Assembly: GCF_025264685.1 (NCBI RefSeq)
Contig: NZ_CP073721.1
Span: 5,013,001 to 5,077,000 of the forward strand
Direction: 5' to 3'
Length of the DNA: 64,000 nt
Origin: Dactylosporangium roseum
Lineage (GTDB): Bacteria; Actinomycetota; Actinomycetes; Mycobacteriales; Micromonosporaceae
Both the position numbers and the translations under genes were made by a program. Below are positions 11,422 to 21,169 of the stretch, in pieces (position 1 is the stretch's first letter; the number at the start of each line of letters is the position of its first letter). Under the pieces are notes generated by a model that was not told where the DNA came from, did no database searches, and saw only the letters and a program-made list of their open reading frames with translations.

Positions 11422-12726
11422 ATGAGCACACCGCGCAGGGGATCCGCCGCAGCCGGGCCACGACAGACCGAGGCGAGCGAACCAGCGGCGACCGGCGGAC
11501 GACCATGGTTGATGCTCGCCGTGGCGACCCTCGGCTTCGCCGTGAACTTCTGGGCCTGGGCCCTGCTCAGCCCGCTCGCCCCGCGGTTGCGCGACGCGCT
11601 GGACCTCAGCTCGTTTCAGCAGGCGCTGCTGGTCGCGGTGCCCGTGCTGGTCGGGTCGCTGGGTCGCATCCCGGTGGGCGCGTTGACCGACCGGTTCGGC
11701 GGACGGGTGATGTTCCCGCTGGTCTCGCTGACCACGATCGTCCCGGTGCTGTACCTCGGTTTCGCCGGTCACACGTCGCTGGCCGGGCTCCTGGTCGGCG
11801 GGTTCTTCCTCGGCGTCGGCGGCACCGCCTTCGCCGTGGGCGTGCCGTTCGTCAACGCCTGGTTCCCGCCCGAGCGGCGCGGCCTGGCCGTGGGCGTGTT
11901 CGGTGCGGGCATGGGCGGCACCGCCGTCAGCGCGCTGACCACCGTCAAGCTCGTCACCGCGAGCGGCACCCCCACCCCGTTCGTGGTCACCGCGATCGTC
12001 CTCGCGCTCTACGCCGGGCTGGCGTGGCTGCTGCTGCGGGACGCCCCGGGCCGGGCGATCCCGGCCGAGCCGCTGTCCCGGCGGCTCGCCGCCACGGCGC
12101 GGCTGCGGATCACCTGGCAGGCGTCCGTCCTGTACGCCGTCGTGTTCGGCGGGTACGTCGCGTTCTCCGTGTACCTGCCCGCGTACCTGAAGACGTCCTA
12201 CGGGCTGGCCCAGGCCGACGCGGCGAACCGGATGGCCGGCTTCGTCCTGCTCGCGGTGCTGATGCGCCCGATCGGCGGTTGGCTGTCGGACCGCCTCGGA
12301 CCCGTGCGGGTGCTCGCGGTGTCGCTGCTGGTCGTCGCGGTGGGCGCGACCGTGCAGGCGTTCACGCCCGGCCTGGCCCCGCTGGGGACGATCGCGTTCC
12401 TGTCCATGGCCGCCGCGCTGGGCGCCGGCAGCGGTGCCACGTTCGCCCTGGTGGCGCAGCACGCCCCGGCGAACAAGGTGGGTTCCGTGACCGGCGTCGT
12501 CGGCGCCGCGGGCGGTCTCGGCGGGTTCGTGCCACCGCTGGTCATGGGCGCCGTCTACGGCCAGTACGGCTCGTACGCCATCGGCCTGACGGCCCTGGCC
12601 GCGGTCGCTCTCGGCACGCTGCTGCTCACCGTCACCGTGGTAGCCCGCAACTCGACCCCGCCGGCCGCCGCGAAGACCCGGGGCGCCGCCCGCAACGTCC
12701 GTAAGGGGACAACCGCACATGTGTGA
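11422..12726 (+). CDS. narK: Nitrate/nitrite transporter, NarK family (MFS)
   Basis: About 434 residues and twelve predicted membrane helices. The start is the ATG preceded by GGAGG at 11412; longer forms lack such a signal. The N-terminal tail is hydrophilic (about 30 residues), then come the NarK-type helix 1 (NFWAWALLSPLAPRLRD), the MFS loop motif GALTDRFGGR, and a Gly-rich nitrate-signature-like helix (VGSVTGVVGAAGGLGGFVPP). It likely brings nitrate in or exchanges it for nitrite for the NarGHI enzyme encoded downstream. It overlaps the hemerythrin gene by 8 bp, so the order narK-hemerythrin-narGHJI suggests a shared transcript or regulon. Confidence 0.93.
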   Translation: MSTPRRGSAAAGPRQTEASEPAATGGRPWLMLAVATLGFAVNFWAWALLSPLAPRLRDALDLSSFQQALLVAVPVLVGSLGRIPVGALTDRFGGRVMFPLVSLTTIVPVLYLGFAGHTSLAGLLVGGFFLGVGGTAFAVGVPFVNAWFPPERRGLAVGVFGAGMGGTAVSALTTVKLVTASGTPTPFVVTAIVLALYAGLAWLLLRDAPGRAIPAEPLSRRLAATARLRITWQASVLYAVVFGGYVAFSVYLPAYLKTSYGLAQADAANRMAGFVLLAVLMRPIGGWLSDRLGPVRVLAVSLLVVAVGATVQAFTPGLAPLGTIAFLSMAAALGAGSGATFALVAQHAPANKVGSVTGVVGAAGGLGGFVPPLVMGAVYGQYGSYAIGLTALAAVALGTLLLTVTVVARNSTPPAAAKTRGAARNVRKGTTAHV

Positions 12727-13192
12727 GTACTGTGGCTGCAACGCCCTCGACGCGATCGCCGACCTGACCCGTGAGCACGACCTGGTGGTCAACCTGACCG
12801 GCGACGTGCGCGCGGCGCACGCGGCCGGCGACGTGGCGCGGATGTCCGAGCTAGCCCGGCGGATCGCCGCGATCCTCGGGCCGCACACCCAGGTCGAGGA
12901 GCACGGACTGTTTCCCGCCCTCGCCGGCGACTTCCCCGACCACGTGACCGCACTGGCGGCGGAGCACCGCGTCGTCGAGGCGGTGCTCGGCGAGGCGTCC
13001 GGCGGCACGCCGCCGGACCGGGACTGGCCCGGCCGCCTGCTGGACGCGCTGGAAGTGCTGCGCGAGCACATCCTGAAGGAACAGGACGGCGTGTTCCCCG
13101 CGGCCCTGGCCACGCTGCGGCCCGACGACTGGGACGCCGTCGACGCGGTGCGCGCCCGGGTGGGTACGCTGCTGCCCGTTCCCGGTGCCTGA
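12719..13192 (+). CDS. Hemerythrin-like protein (HHE cation-binding)
   Basis: A 157-residue, mostly helical protein with the spaced His/Glu motifs of a non-haem di-iron hemerythrin: REHDLVVNL (near 19), HTQVEEHGLFP (near 60), AEHRVVEAV (near 80) and REHILKEQDGVFPA (near 115). The N-terminus MCEYCGCN adds three cysteines, often seen in actinobacterial HHE proteins near nitrate or nitrite genes and possibly a metal or redox site. Such proteins bind O2 or NO or repair Fe-S centres. The start codon overlaps the end of narK, pointing to coupled translation. Placement between narK and narG suggests an NO- or oxygen-handling partner of nitrate respiration. Confidence 0.88.
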   Translation: MCEYCGCNALDAIADLTREHDLVVNLTGDVRAAHAAGDVARMSELARRIAAILGPHTQVEEHGLFPALAGDFPDHVTALAAEHRVVEAVLGEASGGTPPDRDWPGRLLDALEVLREHILKEQDGVFPAALATLRPDDWDAVDAVRARVGTLLPVPGA

Positions 13193-13321
13193 TTCGGTGG
13201 CCGGCAGGCGCGCCCGAACCTAACGTTTTGCGAACTTGTGCTGTATCCGTACCGTTCCACGCTTAATGTGAATCTTTCAGGGAACAGGGACGAGGGCCCG
13301 GCCCGGAGGGGAGAGCCGATC

Positions 13322-16300
13322 GTGGCCAGCCGACAAGAGCGGCACCTCAGCGCACCGCCGGCGCAGGCCGGGCTGGACGACGCCCTGGCGGACGCGCTGG
13401 TGCGGACCAGGCGGTTCTTCTCCCGCGCCGAGGTGTCCCCGGACCTGCGCACCCTGCACAAGGTGGGGGGCAGGCAGGCGGACGCCTTCTACCGGGACCG
13501 CTGGTCGCACGACAAGGTCGTGCGGTCCACCCACGGCGTCAACTGCACCGGCTCGTGCTCGTGGAAGGTGTACGTCAAGGACGGCATCATCACCTGGGAG
13601 GCCCAGCAGACCGACTATCCCAGCGTGGGACCGGACCGGCCGGAGTACGAGCCGCGCGGCTGTCCCCGCGGTGCGGCGTTCTCCTGGTACACGTACTCAC
13701 CGACCCGGGTCCGCTACCCGTACGTGCGCGGGGTGCTGCTGGACATGTACCGGGAGGCGAAGGCCCGGCTGGGCGATCCGGTCGCGGCGTGGGCCGACGT
13801 CGTCGGCGACCCCGCGAAGAGCCGCCGGTACAAGGCGGCACGCGGCAAGGGCGGCCTCGTGCGCGCCGGCTGGGACGAGGTGACCGAGCTCATCGCCGCC
13901 GCGCACGTGCACACCATCAAGACCTGGGGGCCGGATCGCCTGGCCGGTTTCTCGCCGATCCCGGCGATGTCGATGGTGTCGCACGCGGCCGGCGCACGCT
14001 TCTACAACCTCGTCGGCGGGGCGATGCTGTCGTTCTACGACTGGTACGCGGACCTGCCGGTCGCCTCGCCGCAGGTGTTCGGCGACCAGACCGACGTGCC
14101 GGAGTCGGGCGACTGGTGGGACGCCGGTTACCTCATCATGTGGGGTTCCAACGTGCCGGTCACCCGGACCCCTGACGCGCACTGGATGGCCGAGGCCCGC
14201 TACCGCGGCCAGAAGGTCATCGCCGTGGCACCGGACTACGCCGACAACGTCAAGTTCGCCGACGAGTGGCTGCCGGCCCAGCCGGGCACGGACGGCGCAC
14301 TCGCGATGGCGATGGGTCACGTGATCCTGCGGGAGTTCTTCGTCGACCGCGAGGTCGGCTACTTCACCGACTACGTGACCCGCTACACCGACCTGCCGTT
14401 CCTCGTCACGCTCGACGAGGCCGGCGACGGCAGCTACCGGCCCGGCAAGATGCTCACCGCCGCCGACCTCGACGGCGAACCTTCCGCCGTGGAGAACGCC
14501 GAGTTCAAGACGGTGCTGCTCGACGCCGCCGGGATCCCGGTCGTGCCGAACGGGTCGCTGGGGTTCCGCTACGGCGCCGCCGGTGCCGGGCGGTGGAACC
14601 TCGACCTCGGCGACGTGCGGCCCCTGCTGTCCGCCGCCGGCGGCGACGAGCCCGCGGTCGAGGTGGTGCTGCCGCGCTTCGACACCCCGTCCGGCGCCGC
14701 CGACGACATGCGCCGCGGCGTGCCGGTGCGCCGGATCGCCGGCCGGCTCGTCACCACCGTCTACGACCTGATGCTGGCGCAGTACGGGGTGCGCCGCGAC
14801 GGGCTTCCCGGCCGGTGGCCGACCGGCTACGACGACCCGGCCCAGCCGTACACGCCCGCCTGGCAGGCGGCGATCACGGGCGTGCCGGGTCCGGCGGCGG
14901 CCCGCATCGCCCGCGAGTTCGCGGCCAACGCCGAGCAGTCCAAGGGCCGCTCGATGATCCTCATGGGCGCCGGCACCAACCACTGGTTCCACTCCGACAC
15001 CATCTACCGCTCCTTCCTCGCCCTGACGACGCTGACCGGCTGCCAGGGTGTCAACGGCGGCGGCTGGGCCCACTACGTCGGCCAGGAGAAGGTCCGCCCG
15101 ATCACCGGCTACTCCGTCCTCGGCACCGCCGCCGACTGGTCGCGGCCCGGCCGGCAGATGATCCAGACCGCGTACTGGTACCTGCACACCGATCAATACC
15201 GGTACGACCCCTTCTCCGCCGCCACTCTCGCCACCGGGCAGACGGCCGGCCGGTTCGCCGGCCGCGCCACCGCCGACCTGATCGCGGCGTCGGCACGGAT
15301 GGGCTGGATGCCGTCCTACCCGACGTTCGACCGCAACCCGCTCGACCTGGCGGACGAGGCCGCCGCGGCACAGAAGCTGGTCGCCGACCACGTCGTCGAC
15401 CAGCTCAAGGCCGGCACGCTGCGCTTCGCCTGCGAGGACCCGGACGCGCCGGAGAACTTTCCCCGCGTGCTGACGGTGTGGCGGGCCAACCTGCTCGGCT
15501 CGTCGGCGAAGGGCAACGAGTACTTCCTGCGCCACCTGCTCGGGACCGACCACGCGGTACGGGCCACCGAGGCACCGCCCGAGGCCCGCCCGCGCGACGT
15601 GGTGTGGCGCGACGAGGCGCCGACGGGCAAGCTCGACCTGCTGCTCAGCCTCGACTTCCGGATGACGTCGACCACGATCTACTCCGACGTGGTCCTGCCC
15701 GCGGCGACCTGGTACGAGAAGCACGACCTCAACACCACGGACATGCACCCGTTCGTGCACTCGTTCAACCCCGCCATCAACCCGCCGTGGCAGACGCGGA
15801 CCGACTGGGACGCGTTCATGGCCATCGCCAAGGCGTTCAGCGCGCTCGCGGCGACGCACCTGGGCACGCGCACCGACGTGGTGGCCGCGCCGCTGCTGCA
15901 CGACACCCCCGACGAGCTCGCCTGCCCGCGCGGTGTGGTGCGCGACTGGAAGGCCGGCGACTGCGCGCCGGAACCGGGCCGCACCATGCCCAAGCTCGTC
16001 GCCGTCGAGCGCGACTACGCGGTGATCGCCGACAAGATGGCCGCCCTCGGCCCGTTGCTGGACACGCTGGGCGCCACCACCAAGGGCGTCACGTTCCAGG
16101 TCGAGCGGGAGGTCGAGTACCTGCGGCACAAGAACGGCGTGGTGCGCGGCGGGGTCGCCGACGGCCGCCCCGCCATCGCCCGGGACACGCAGGCGTGCGA
16201 GGCGATCCTCGCGCTGTCCGGCACCACCAACGGTCATCTGGCGACCCAGGGCTTCCGCACGCTCGAGCGGCAGACCGGCGTGCGGCTCGCCGACCTCGCC

Positions 16301-17044
16301 GCCGAGCACGAGGGCAAGCAGATCACCTTCGCCGACACCCAGTCCCGGCCGACCCCGGTCATCACGTCGCCGGAATGGTCCGGGTCCGAGGCGGGCGGCC
16401 GGCGGTACTCGCCGTTCGTCATCAACGTGGAGCGCCTCAAACCGTGGCACACGCTGACCGGCCGGCAGTCGTTCTACCTGGACCACGACTGGATCGCCGA
16501 GCTCGGCGAATGGCTGCCGGTGTACCGGCCGCCGCTGAACATGCACGCCCTGTTCGGCGAGCCCACCGTCGGCGAACGCGGCGAGCTCGGCATCACGGTG
16601 CGGTACCTGACGCCGCACAACAAGTGGTCGATCCACTCCGAGTACCAGGACAACCTCTTCATGCTGTCGCTGTCCCGCGGCGGGCAGACCATCTGGATGT
16701 CCAAAGAGGACGCGGCGAAGATCGGCGTGGCGGACAACGACTGGATCGAGGCGGTCAACCGCAACGGCGTCGTCGTCGCCCGCGCGATCGTGTCGCACCG
16801 CATGCCCGAAGGCACCGTCTACATGCACCACGCCCAGGACCGCCTGATCGACGTGCCCCGCACCGAGACCACCGGGCGCCGCGGCGGCATCCACAACTCG
16901 CTGACCCGGCTGCTGATCAAGCCCAGCCACCTCATCGGCGGATACGCCCAGTTGTCGTTCGCGTTCAACTACCTCGGCCCCACGGGCAACCAGCGCGATG
17001 AGGTCACGGTGATCCGCCGCCGCGGCCAGGAGGTGACCTACTGA
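13322..17044 (+). CDS. narG: Respiratory nitrate reductase, alpha subunit
   Basis: Catalytic molybdopterin subunit, 1240 residues, reducing nitrate to nitrite on the cytoplasmic face with quinol electrons. The FS0 cluster ligands are visible (His71, Cys75, Cys79 in HGVNCTGSC, then PRGCPRGA). The Mo-ligand Asp region is FYDWYADLPVASPQ, followed by QTDVPES and WGSNVPVTRTPDAH. I chose the GTG at 13322 because GGAGGGG lies 11 bp upstream and homologues start close to MASRQE; an in-frame GTG at 13238 would add 28 atypical residues. No Tat signal is expected or seen for the membrane-anchored, cytoplasmic Nar type. narH overlaps the stop codon by one base. Confidence 0.97.
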   Translation: MASRQERHLSAPPAQAGLDDALADALVRTRRFFSRAEVSPDLRTLHKVGGRQADAFYRDRWSHDKVVRSTHGVNCTGSCSWKVYVKDGIITWEAQQTDYPSVGPDRPEYEPRGCPRGAAFSWYTYSPTRVRYPYVRGVLLDMYREAKARLGDPVAAWADVVGDPAKSRRYKAARGKGGLVRAGWDEVTELIAAAHVHTIKTWGPDRLAGFSPIPAMSMVSHAAGARFYNLVGGAMLSFYDWYADLPVASPQVFGDQTDVPESGDWWDAGYLIMWGSNVPVTRTPDAHWMAEARYRGQKVIAVAPDYADNVKFADEWLPAQPGTDGALAMAMGHVILREFFVDREVGYFTDYVTRYTDLPFLVTLDEAGDGSYRPGKMLTAADLDGEPSAVENAEFKTVLLDAAGIPVVPNGSLGFRYGAAGAGRWNLDLGDVRPLLSAAGGDEPAVEVVLPRFDTPSGAADDMRRGVPVRRIAGRLVTTVYDLMLAQYGVRRDGLPGRWPTGYDDPAQPYTPAWQAAITGVPGPAAARIAREFAANAEQSKGRSMILMGAGTNHWFHSDTIYRSFLALTTLTGCQGVNGGGWAHYVGQEKVRPITGYSVLGTAADWSRPGRQMIQTAYWYLHTDQYRYDPFSAATLATGQTAGRFAGRATADLIAASARMGWMPSYPTFDRNPLDLADEAAAAQKLVADHVVDQLKAGTLRFACEDPDAPENFPRVLTVWRANLLGSSAKGNEYFLRHLLGTDHAVRATEAPPEARPRDVVWRDEAPTGKLDLLLSLDFRMTSTTIYSDVVLPAATWYEKHDLNTTDMHPFVHSFNPAINPPWQTRTDWDAFMAIAKAFSALAATHLGTRTDVVAAPLLHDTPDELACPRGVVRDWKAGDCAPEPGRTMPKLVAVERDYAVIADKMAALGPLLDTLGATTKGVTFQVEREVEYLRHKNGVVRGGVADGRPAIARDTQACEAILALSGTTNGHLATQGFRTLERQTGVRLADLAAEHEGKQITFADTQSRPTPVITSPEWSGSEAGGRRYSPFVINVERLKPWHTLTGRQSFYLDHDWIAELGEWLPVYRPPLNMHALFGEPTVGERGELGITVRYLTPHNKWSIHSEYQDNLFMLSLSRGGQTIWMSKEDAAKIGVADNDWIEAVNRNGVVVARAIVSHRMPEGTVYMHHAQDRLIDVPRTETTGRRGGIHNSLTRLLIKPSHLIGGYAQLSFAFNYLGPTGNQRDEVTVIRRRGQEVTY

Positions 17045-18738
17045 TGCGCGTCATGGCCCAGATGGCGATGGTGATGAATCTCGACAAGTGCATCGGGTGC
17101 CACACCTGTTCCGTCACCTGCAAGCAGGCCTGGACCAACCGCTCGGGGGTCGAGTACGTCTGGTTCAACAACGTCGAGACACGACCCGGACAGGGCTATC
17201 CGCGCCGGTACGAGGACCAGGAGACCTGGCGCGGCGGCTGGACCCTGAACCGGCGCGGCCGGCTCACGCTCAAGGGCGGAGGCCGGCTGCGCAAGCTGCT
17301 GACCATCTTCTCCAACCCGAAGTTGCCGTCCATCCAGGACTACTACGAGCCCTGGACCTACGACTACGAGACGCTCACCAACGCGCCGCTGCAGGAGCAC
17401 ACCCCGGTCGCCCGCCCGAAGTCGCTGCTGTCGGGCCAGGACATGAAGATCTCCTGGTCGGCGAACTGGGACGACGACCTCGGCGGCGCACCCGATCACG
17501 GCGACAAGGACGTGCTGCTCAAGACGATCGCCGACAAGGTCCGGTTCGAGTTCGAGCAGACGTTCATGTTCTACCTGCCGCGCATCTGCGAGCACTGCCT
17601 CAACCCGTCGTGCGCCGCCTCGTGCCCGTCCGGCGCGATCTACAAGCGGGAGGAGGACGGCATCGTCCTGGTCGACCAGGACCGCTGCCGGGGCTGGCGG
17701 ATGTGCGTGTCCGGTTGCCCGTACAAGAAGGTGTACTTCAACCACCGCACGGGAAAGGCCGAGAAGTGCACGTTCTGCTTCCCGCGGGTCGAGGTGGGCA
17801 TCCCGACCGTGTGCTCCGAGACGTGCGTGGGCCGGCTGCGTTACATCGGCCTCATGCTCTACGATGCCGACGCCGTGCTCGCCGCGGCCTCCACCGCGGA
17901 CGAGCACGGTCTGTACGAGGCGCAGCGGCGCGTGTTCCTCGATCCGCACGACCCGGCCGTCGTCAGGGCGGCGCAGCGGGCCGGCATTCCCGATGACTGG
18001 ATCGAGGCCGCCCGGCGCTCACCGGTGTATGCCCTGATCAACACGTATCAGGTGGCGTTGCCGCTGCACCCGGAGTACCGCACCATGCCGATGGTCTGGT
18101 ACATCCCGCCGCTGTCCCCCGTCGTCGACGTCGTCCGGGACACCGGCTACGACGCCGAGGACCGCGGCAACCTGTTCGCCGCGATCGACGCGCTGCGCAT
18201 CCCCGTCGACTACCTCGCGCAGTTGTTCACGGCCGGCGACCCGGCTCCGGTCGACGCGGTGCTGCGGAGGCTGGCCGCGATGCGCTCGTACATGCGCGAC
18301 CTGAACCTGGGCCGCGACGCCGACGAGTCGATCCCGGCCGCGGTGGGCATGACCGGCGAGCAGGTCTACGAGATGTACCGGCTGCTGGCCCTGGCGAAGT
18401 ACGACGAACGGTACGTCATCCCGACCGCCCACGCCGAGCAGGCCCACAGCCTCGAGGAACTGGCCACCGGATGCTCCCTGGACTACGAGGGCGGCCCCGG
18501 CATGGGTGGTTCCGGACCGTTCGGTGAGGCCTCAGGCGGCCCGACACCCGTCGCCGTGGAGAACTTCCGCATGCTGCGTGAGCGGCAGACCACCGACACC
18601 GTCGTCGACCCCGCGGACAAGGCCCGCCGCGTCAATCTGCTCAACTGGGACGGCAAGGGACGCCCCGACGGGCTCTTTCCGGCCCGCCCCGGCGGTTCCG
18701 CCGGGGAACCGTCCGATGGGAGCCAGTCGAGGCCATGA
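17044..18738 (+). CDS. narH: Respiratory nitrate reductase, beta (Fe-S) subunit
   Basis: A 564-residue electron-transfer subunit. Four ferredoxin-type cysteine groups are visible: CIGCHTCSVTC (Cys16-26), CEHCLNPSCAASCPSG, CRGWRMCVSGCP and CTFCFPR...CSETC. Trp in CRGW replaces one Cys, as in E. coli NarH, giving the [3Fe-4S] cluster. The C-terminal ~60 residues (GGSGPFGEASGG and after) are Gly- and Pro-rich and look flexible. The start overlaps the narG stop (TGATG) and the end overlaps narJ (ATGA), indicating tight coupling within narGHJI. Confidence 0.97.
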   Translation: MRVMAQMAMVMNLDKCIGCHTCSVTCKQAWTNRSGVEYVWFNNVETRPGQGYPRRYEDQETWRGGWTLNRRGRLTLKGGGRLRKLLTIFSNPKLPSIQDYYEPWTYDYETLTNAPLQEHTPVARPKSLLSGQDMKISWSANWDDDLGGAPDHGDKDVLLKTIADKVRFEFEQTFMFYLPRICEHCLNPSCAASCPSGAIYKREEDGIVLVDQDRCRGWRMCVSGCPYKKVYFNHRTGKAEKCTFCFPRVEVGIPTVCSETCVGRLRYIGLMLYDADAVLAAASTADEHGLYEAQRRVFLDPHDPAVVRAAQRAGIPDDWIEAARRSPVYALINTYQVALPLHPEYRTMPMVWYIPPLSPVVDVVRDTGYDAEDRGNLFAAIDALRIPVDYLAQLFTAGDPAPVDAVLRRLAAMRSYMRDLNLGRDADESIPAAVGMTGEQVYEMYRLLALAKYDERYVIPTAHAEQAHSLEELATGCSLDYEGGPGMGGSGPFGEASGGPTPVAVENFRMLRERQTTDTVVDPADKARRVNLLNWDGKGRPDGLFPARPGGSAGEPSDGSQSRP

Positions 18739-19385
18739 ACGACGACCAGCACCGCGCCGCCGCATGGCAGGCCCAGTCGCTCCTGCTCGGCTACCCCGAC
18801 GACCGACTGGCCGGACACCTGGACCTGCTGCACCGGGTGACCGGTGCGCTCGACGCGCCGGTCGCGGCACCGCTGCGCCGCTTCCTGGCGCACATCGAGG
18901 CCACTCCGCCGTCCGATCTGGCCGCCGACTACGTGGCCACGTTCGACCACCGCAGGCGGTGCTGCCTGTACCTGACCTACTACGCCCACGGTGACACCCG
19001 CAAGCGCGGCATGGCCCTGCTGTCACTGAAGCAGGCCTATGCCGCGGCCGGGTTCCGCCTCAGCGACGACGAGCTGCCCGACCACCTCGCCGTCGTCCTG
19101 GAGTTCGCCGCGGCCGTGCCGGACACCGGCCGGGCGCTGCTCGGCGAGCACCGGGCCGGCCTGGAGCTGCTGCGCCTGGCCCTTCGCGACGGTCGTTCCC
19201 CGTGGTCCGACGTGCTGGACTCCGTGTCCGCCACCCTGCCGCCGCTCGGCGGCGACGAGCGCACGGCCGTCGCACGGCTCGCCGCGGAAGGCCCGCCGGG
19301 GGAACAGGTCGGGCTGGCACCCTTCGCCCCGCCGGAATACATGCCCCAGCCACGCGGGGTGCAGCCGCAAGGAGCCCATCGATGA
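18735..19385 (+). CDS. narJ: Nitrate reductase assembly chaperone (delta)
   Basis: A 216-residue all-helical TorD/NarJ-family chaperone needed to insert the Mo cofactor into NarG and to dock the GH complex on NarI. Family features include LLLGYPDDRL near the start and RRCCLYLTYYAHGDTRKRG near residue 75. It is not part of the final enzyme. The ATG overlaps the narH stop (ATGA), and its own TGA overlaps the narI ATG in the same way. Confidence 0.95.
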   Translation: MNDDQHRAAAWQAQSLLLGYPDDRLAGHLDLLHRVTGALDAPVAAPLRRFLAHIEATPPSDLAADYVATFDHRRRCCLYLTYYAHGDTRKRGMALLSLKQAYAAAGFRLSDDELPDHLAVVLEFAAAVPDTGRALLGEHRAGLELLRLALRDGRSPWSDVLDSVSATLPPLGGDERTAVARLAAEGPPGEQVGLAPFAPPEYMPQPRGVQPQGAHR

Positions 19386-20101
19386 ACGTGGTCCTCTGGG
19401 TGGTGGTGCCGTACGTCTCCATCACGATCTTCGTCGTCGGTCACTACTGGCGCTACCGCTACGACAAGTTCGGCTGGACCACCCGGTCCTCCCAGCTCTA
19501 CGAGCGCCGCCTGTTGCGCCTGGGCAGCCCGCTGTTCCACTTCGGCATCCTGCTGGTGGCGCTCGGACACGTCGGCGGGCTGCTCGTCCCGGAGTCCTGG
19601 ACCGAGGCCGCGGGGATCGGCGAGACCGCCTACCACGCCGTCGCCGTCGGTCTCGGCACCGTCGCCGGGTTCTGCACCCTCGCCGGAGCCGCGATCCTCG
19701 TCTACCGCCGCCGCACCGTCGGGCCGGTCTTCTCCGCCACCACCCGCAACGACAAGGTCATGTACGTGCTGCTCGTCGGCACGATCCTGCTCGGGCTCGG
19801 CACCACCGTGCTCGGCAACCTGACCGGCGACCCGCACGACTACCGGCAGACGGTCGCACCGTGGTTCCGGTCCATCTTCTACCTGCGCCCGGACACCGAC
19901 CGCATCCTGGCCGCGCCGATCGGGTTCCGGCTGCACGCGCTGGCGGCGTGGGTGCTGTTCGCGTTCTGGCCGTTCTCCCGCCTGGTCCACGTGTTCTCCG
20001 CACCGCTGGGCTACCTCACCCGCCCGTACATCGTCTATCGCAGCCGCGACCCCCGGTTCAGCACCCGCCCGGCCCGCCGCGGCTGGGAACGCGTCCAGTA
20101 G
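19382..20101 (+). CDS. narI: Respiratory nitrate reductase, gamma (cytochrome b) subunit
   Basis: A 239-residue membrane anchor with five helices that takes electrons from quinol through two b haems. The His pairs expected to ligate haem are visible: LFHFGILLVALGHVGG (helix 2) and RLHALAAWVL with RLVHVFSAP (helix 5). The start is the ATG overlapping the narJ stop; a longer frame beginning at 19202 only reads narJ out of frame. It completes the narGHJI operon. No obvious terminator follows; 102 bp separate it from a convergent nitroreductase gene. Confidence 0.96.
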   Translation: MNVVLWVVVPYVSITIFVVGHYWRYRYDKFGWTTRSSQLYERRLLRLGSPLFHFGILLVALGHVGGLLVPESWTEAAGIGETAYHAVAVGLGTVAGFCTLAGAAILVYRRRTVGPVFSATTRNDKVMYVLLVGTILLGLGTTVLGNLTGDPHDYRQTVAPWFRSIFYLRPDTDRILAAPIGFRLHALAAWVLFAFWPFSRLVHVFSAPLGYLTRPYIVYRSRDPRFSTRPARRGWERVQ

Positions 20102-20203
20102 CGGGACAGGCCATAGCTCACCTGGACCGCCGGCGCTCCGGCCGAACTGGTCGACCCGCGTCCGGCGGTCCCGCGACGCTGTGCGGCACCGGCTACGGTG
20201 CTG

Positions 20204-21169
20204 TCACTCGTCGGCGATCTCGATCACCTGCTCGGCGGGCAGCCGCGGCGTGTGCGGCGGACCGGCGTGGTCCGCGTCGGCGATGCCCAGCCGCAGGACG
20301 AGGTACGGGTAGCCGGTGTCGCTGAGCATCCGGCGCAGGGCCTGCCGGGTGAAGATCAGCTCGACGGGGCTGCTCAACGGCAGGACGGTCGCACCGTGCT
20401 CGGTCGCGGCGAGCCACACCGCGCTGAGCGCCTCGCCGGCGCGCAGCCAGTCGAGGGGCTCGTCGCCGTCGCCGTAGAGGACGGCGTAGGAGGCGGCGGT
20501 GTCGTGACCGGCGCCGGCGGTGAGGGTGCCGGTGACCCCGAAGTCGCGCTCGGCGACCGTGGTCAGCGGCAACTCGGCCGGGATGACCGCGTCCGGCAGG
20601 CCGGTGCCGGCCGGACGGTCGCCGCCCACCCACTGCGCGGTCTCGGCGCTCATCCGCTCGTCGCCCTGCTGGGCCGCCCCCGCGTGCTCGATCATGACGG
20701 CGAGCTGCAGGACCTGGTCGCGGTGCAGGACGTGCAGCCGGGCCCCGCCCTGCCGGGCCGCGTCGACCAGTGCCTGCCGCACGCCTTGCGGCACCGGTTC
20801 GTCGCTGACGGTGCGGCGGTCGGTGTGCCGCACGTGCAGGAGCTGGAACCGCTGCATGGCGCGGGGGTCGGCCGGCTCGTGCCGTTCGGCCCGGATGACG
20901 GCCAGGGGCTCGCCAGCGGGCCGGTCGACGTCGTGCGACCAGCCCTCGGCGTCCAGCGCGACGCGGGCGTGGTGCAGCGCCGCACCGCAGCTCAGCCGCA
21001 TCAGCCGGCCGTCCGGGTCCTGCTCGCGCAACTGCCGGTCGGGCACGGCGAACAGTTCGAGCCGGTCGGGGTGCACGACCCACCGCCACGGCTGGGTGTT
21101 GTGGATCGACGGCGCCAGCCGGGCGGCGTTCGCCGCCCGGGCCAGCGCCTCCCGCACCGTGGCCGTCAC
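20204..21169 (-). CDS. Acg-family nitroreductase-like protein (copy 2)
   Basis: A 321-residue protein with LAPSIHNTQPWRWVV near residue 20, LSCGAALHHARVAL near 60, the RHTDRRT motif near 115 and WLRAGEALSAVWLAATEHG in the C-terminal half. The GTG start overlaps the phosphoketolase stop codon (GTGA), so it is the second gene of a phosphoketolase operon and is likely translated by coupling. Acg proteins bind flavin and respond to hypoxia in mycobacteria; the reaction, if any, is unknown. It is closest in style to copy 3 (both have the LSCGxALHHAxVAL pattern). Confidence 0.87.
   Translation of the reverse strand: MTATVREALARAANAARLAPSIHNTQPWRWVVHPDRLELFAVPDRQLREQDPDGRLMRLSCGAALHHARVALDAEGWSHDVDRPAGEPLAVIRAERHEPADPRAMQRFQLLHVRHTDRRTVSDEPVPQGVRQALVDAARQGGARLHVLHRDQVLQLAVMIEHAGAAQQGDERMSAETAQWVGGDRPAGTGLPDAVIPAELPLTTVAERDFGVTGTLTAGAGHDTAASYAVLYGDGDEPLDWLRAGEALSAVWLAATEHGATVLPLSSPVELIFTRQALRRMLSDTGYPYLVLRLGIADADHAGPPHTPRLPAEQVIEIADE

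Noticed and set aside
13287..13300. GGGACGAGGGCCCG before narG as a DevR-like box
   Set aside because: It fits only with a one-base spacing change and ends about 20 bp before the start codon, overlapping the ribosome-binding region.
13238..13321. An earlier GTG start for narG
   Set aside because: It would add 28 residues unlike NarG N-termini and lacks a ribosome-binding site, whereas GGAGGGG precedes the GTG at 13322.
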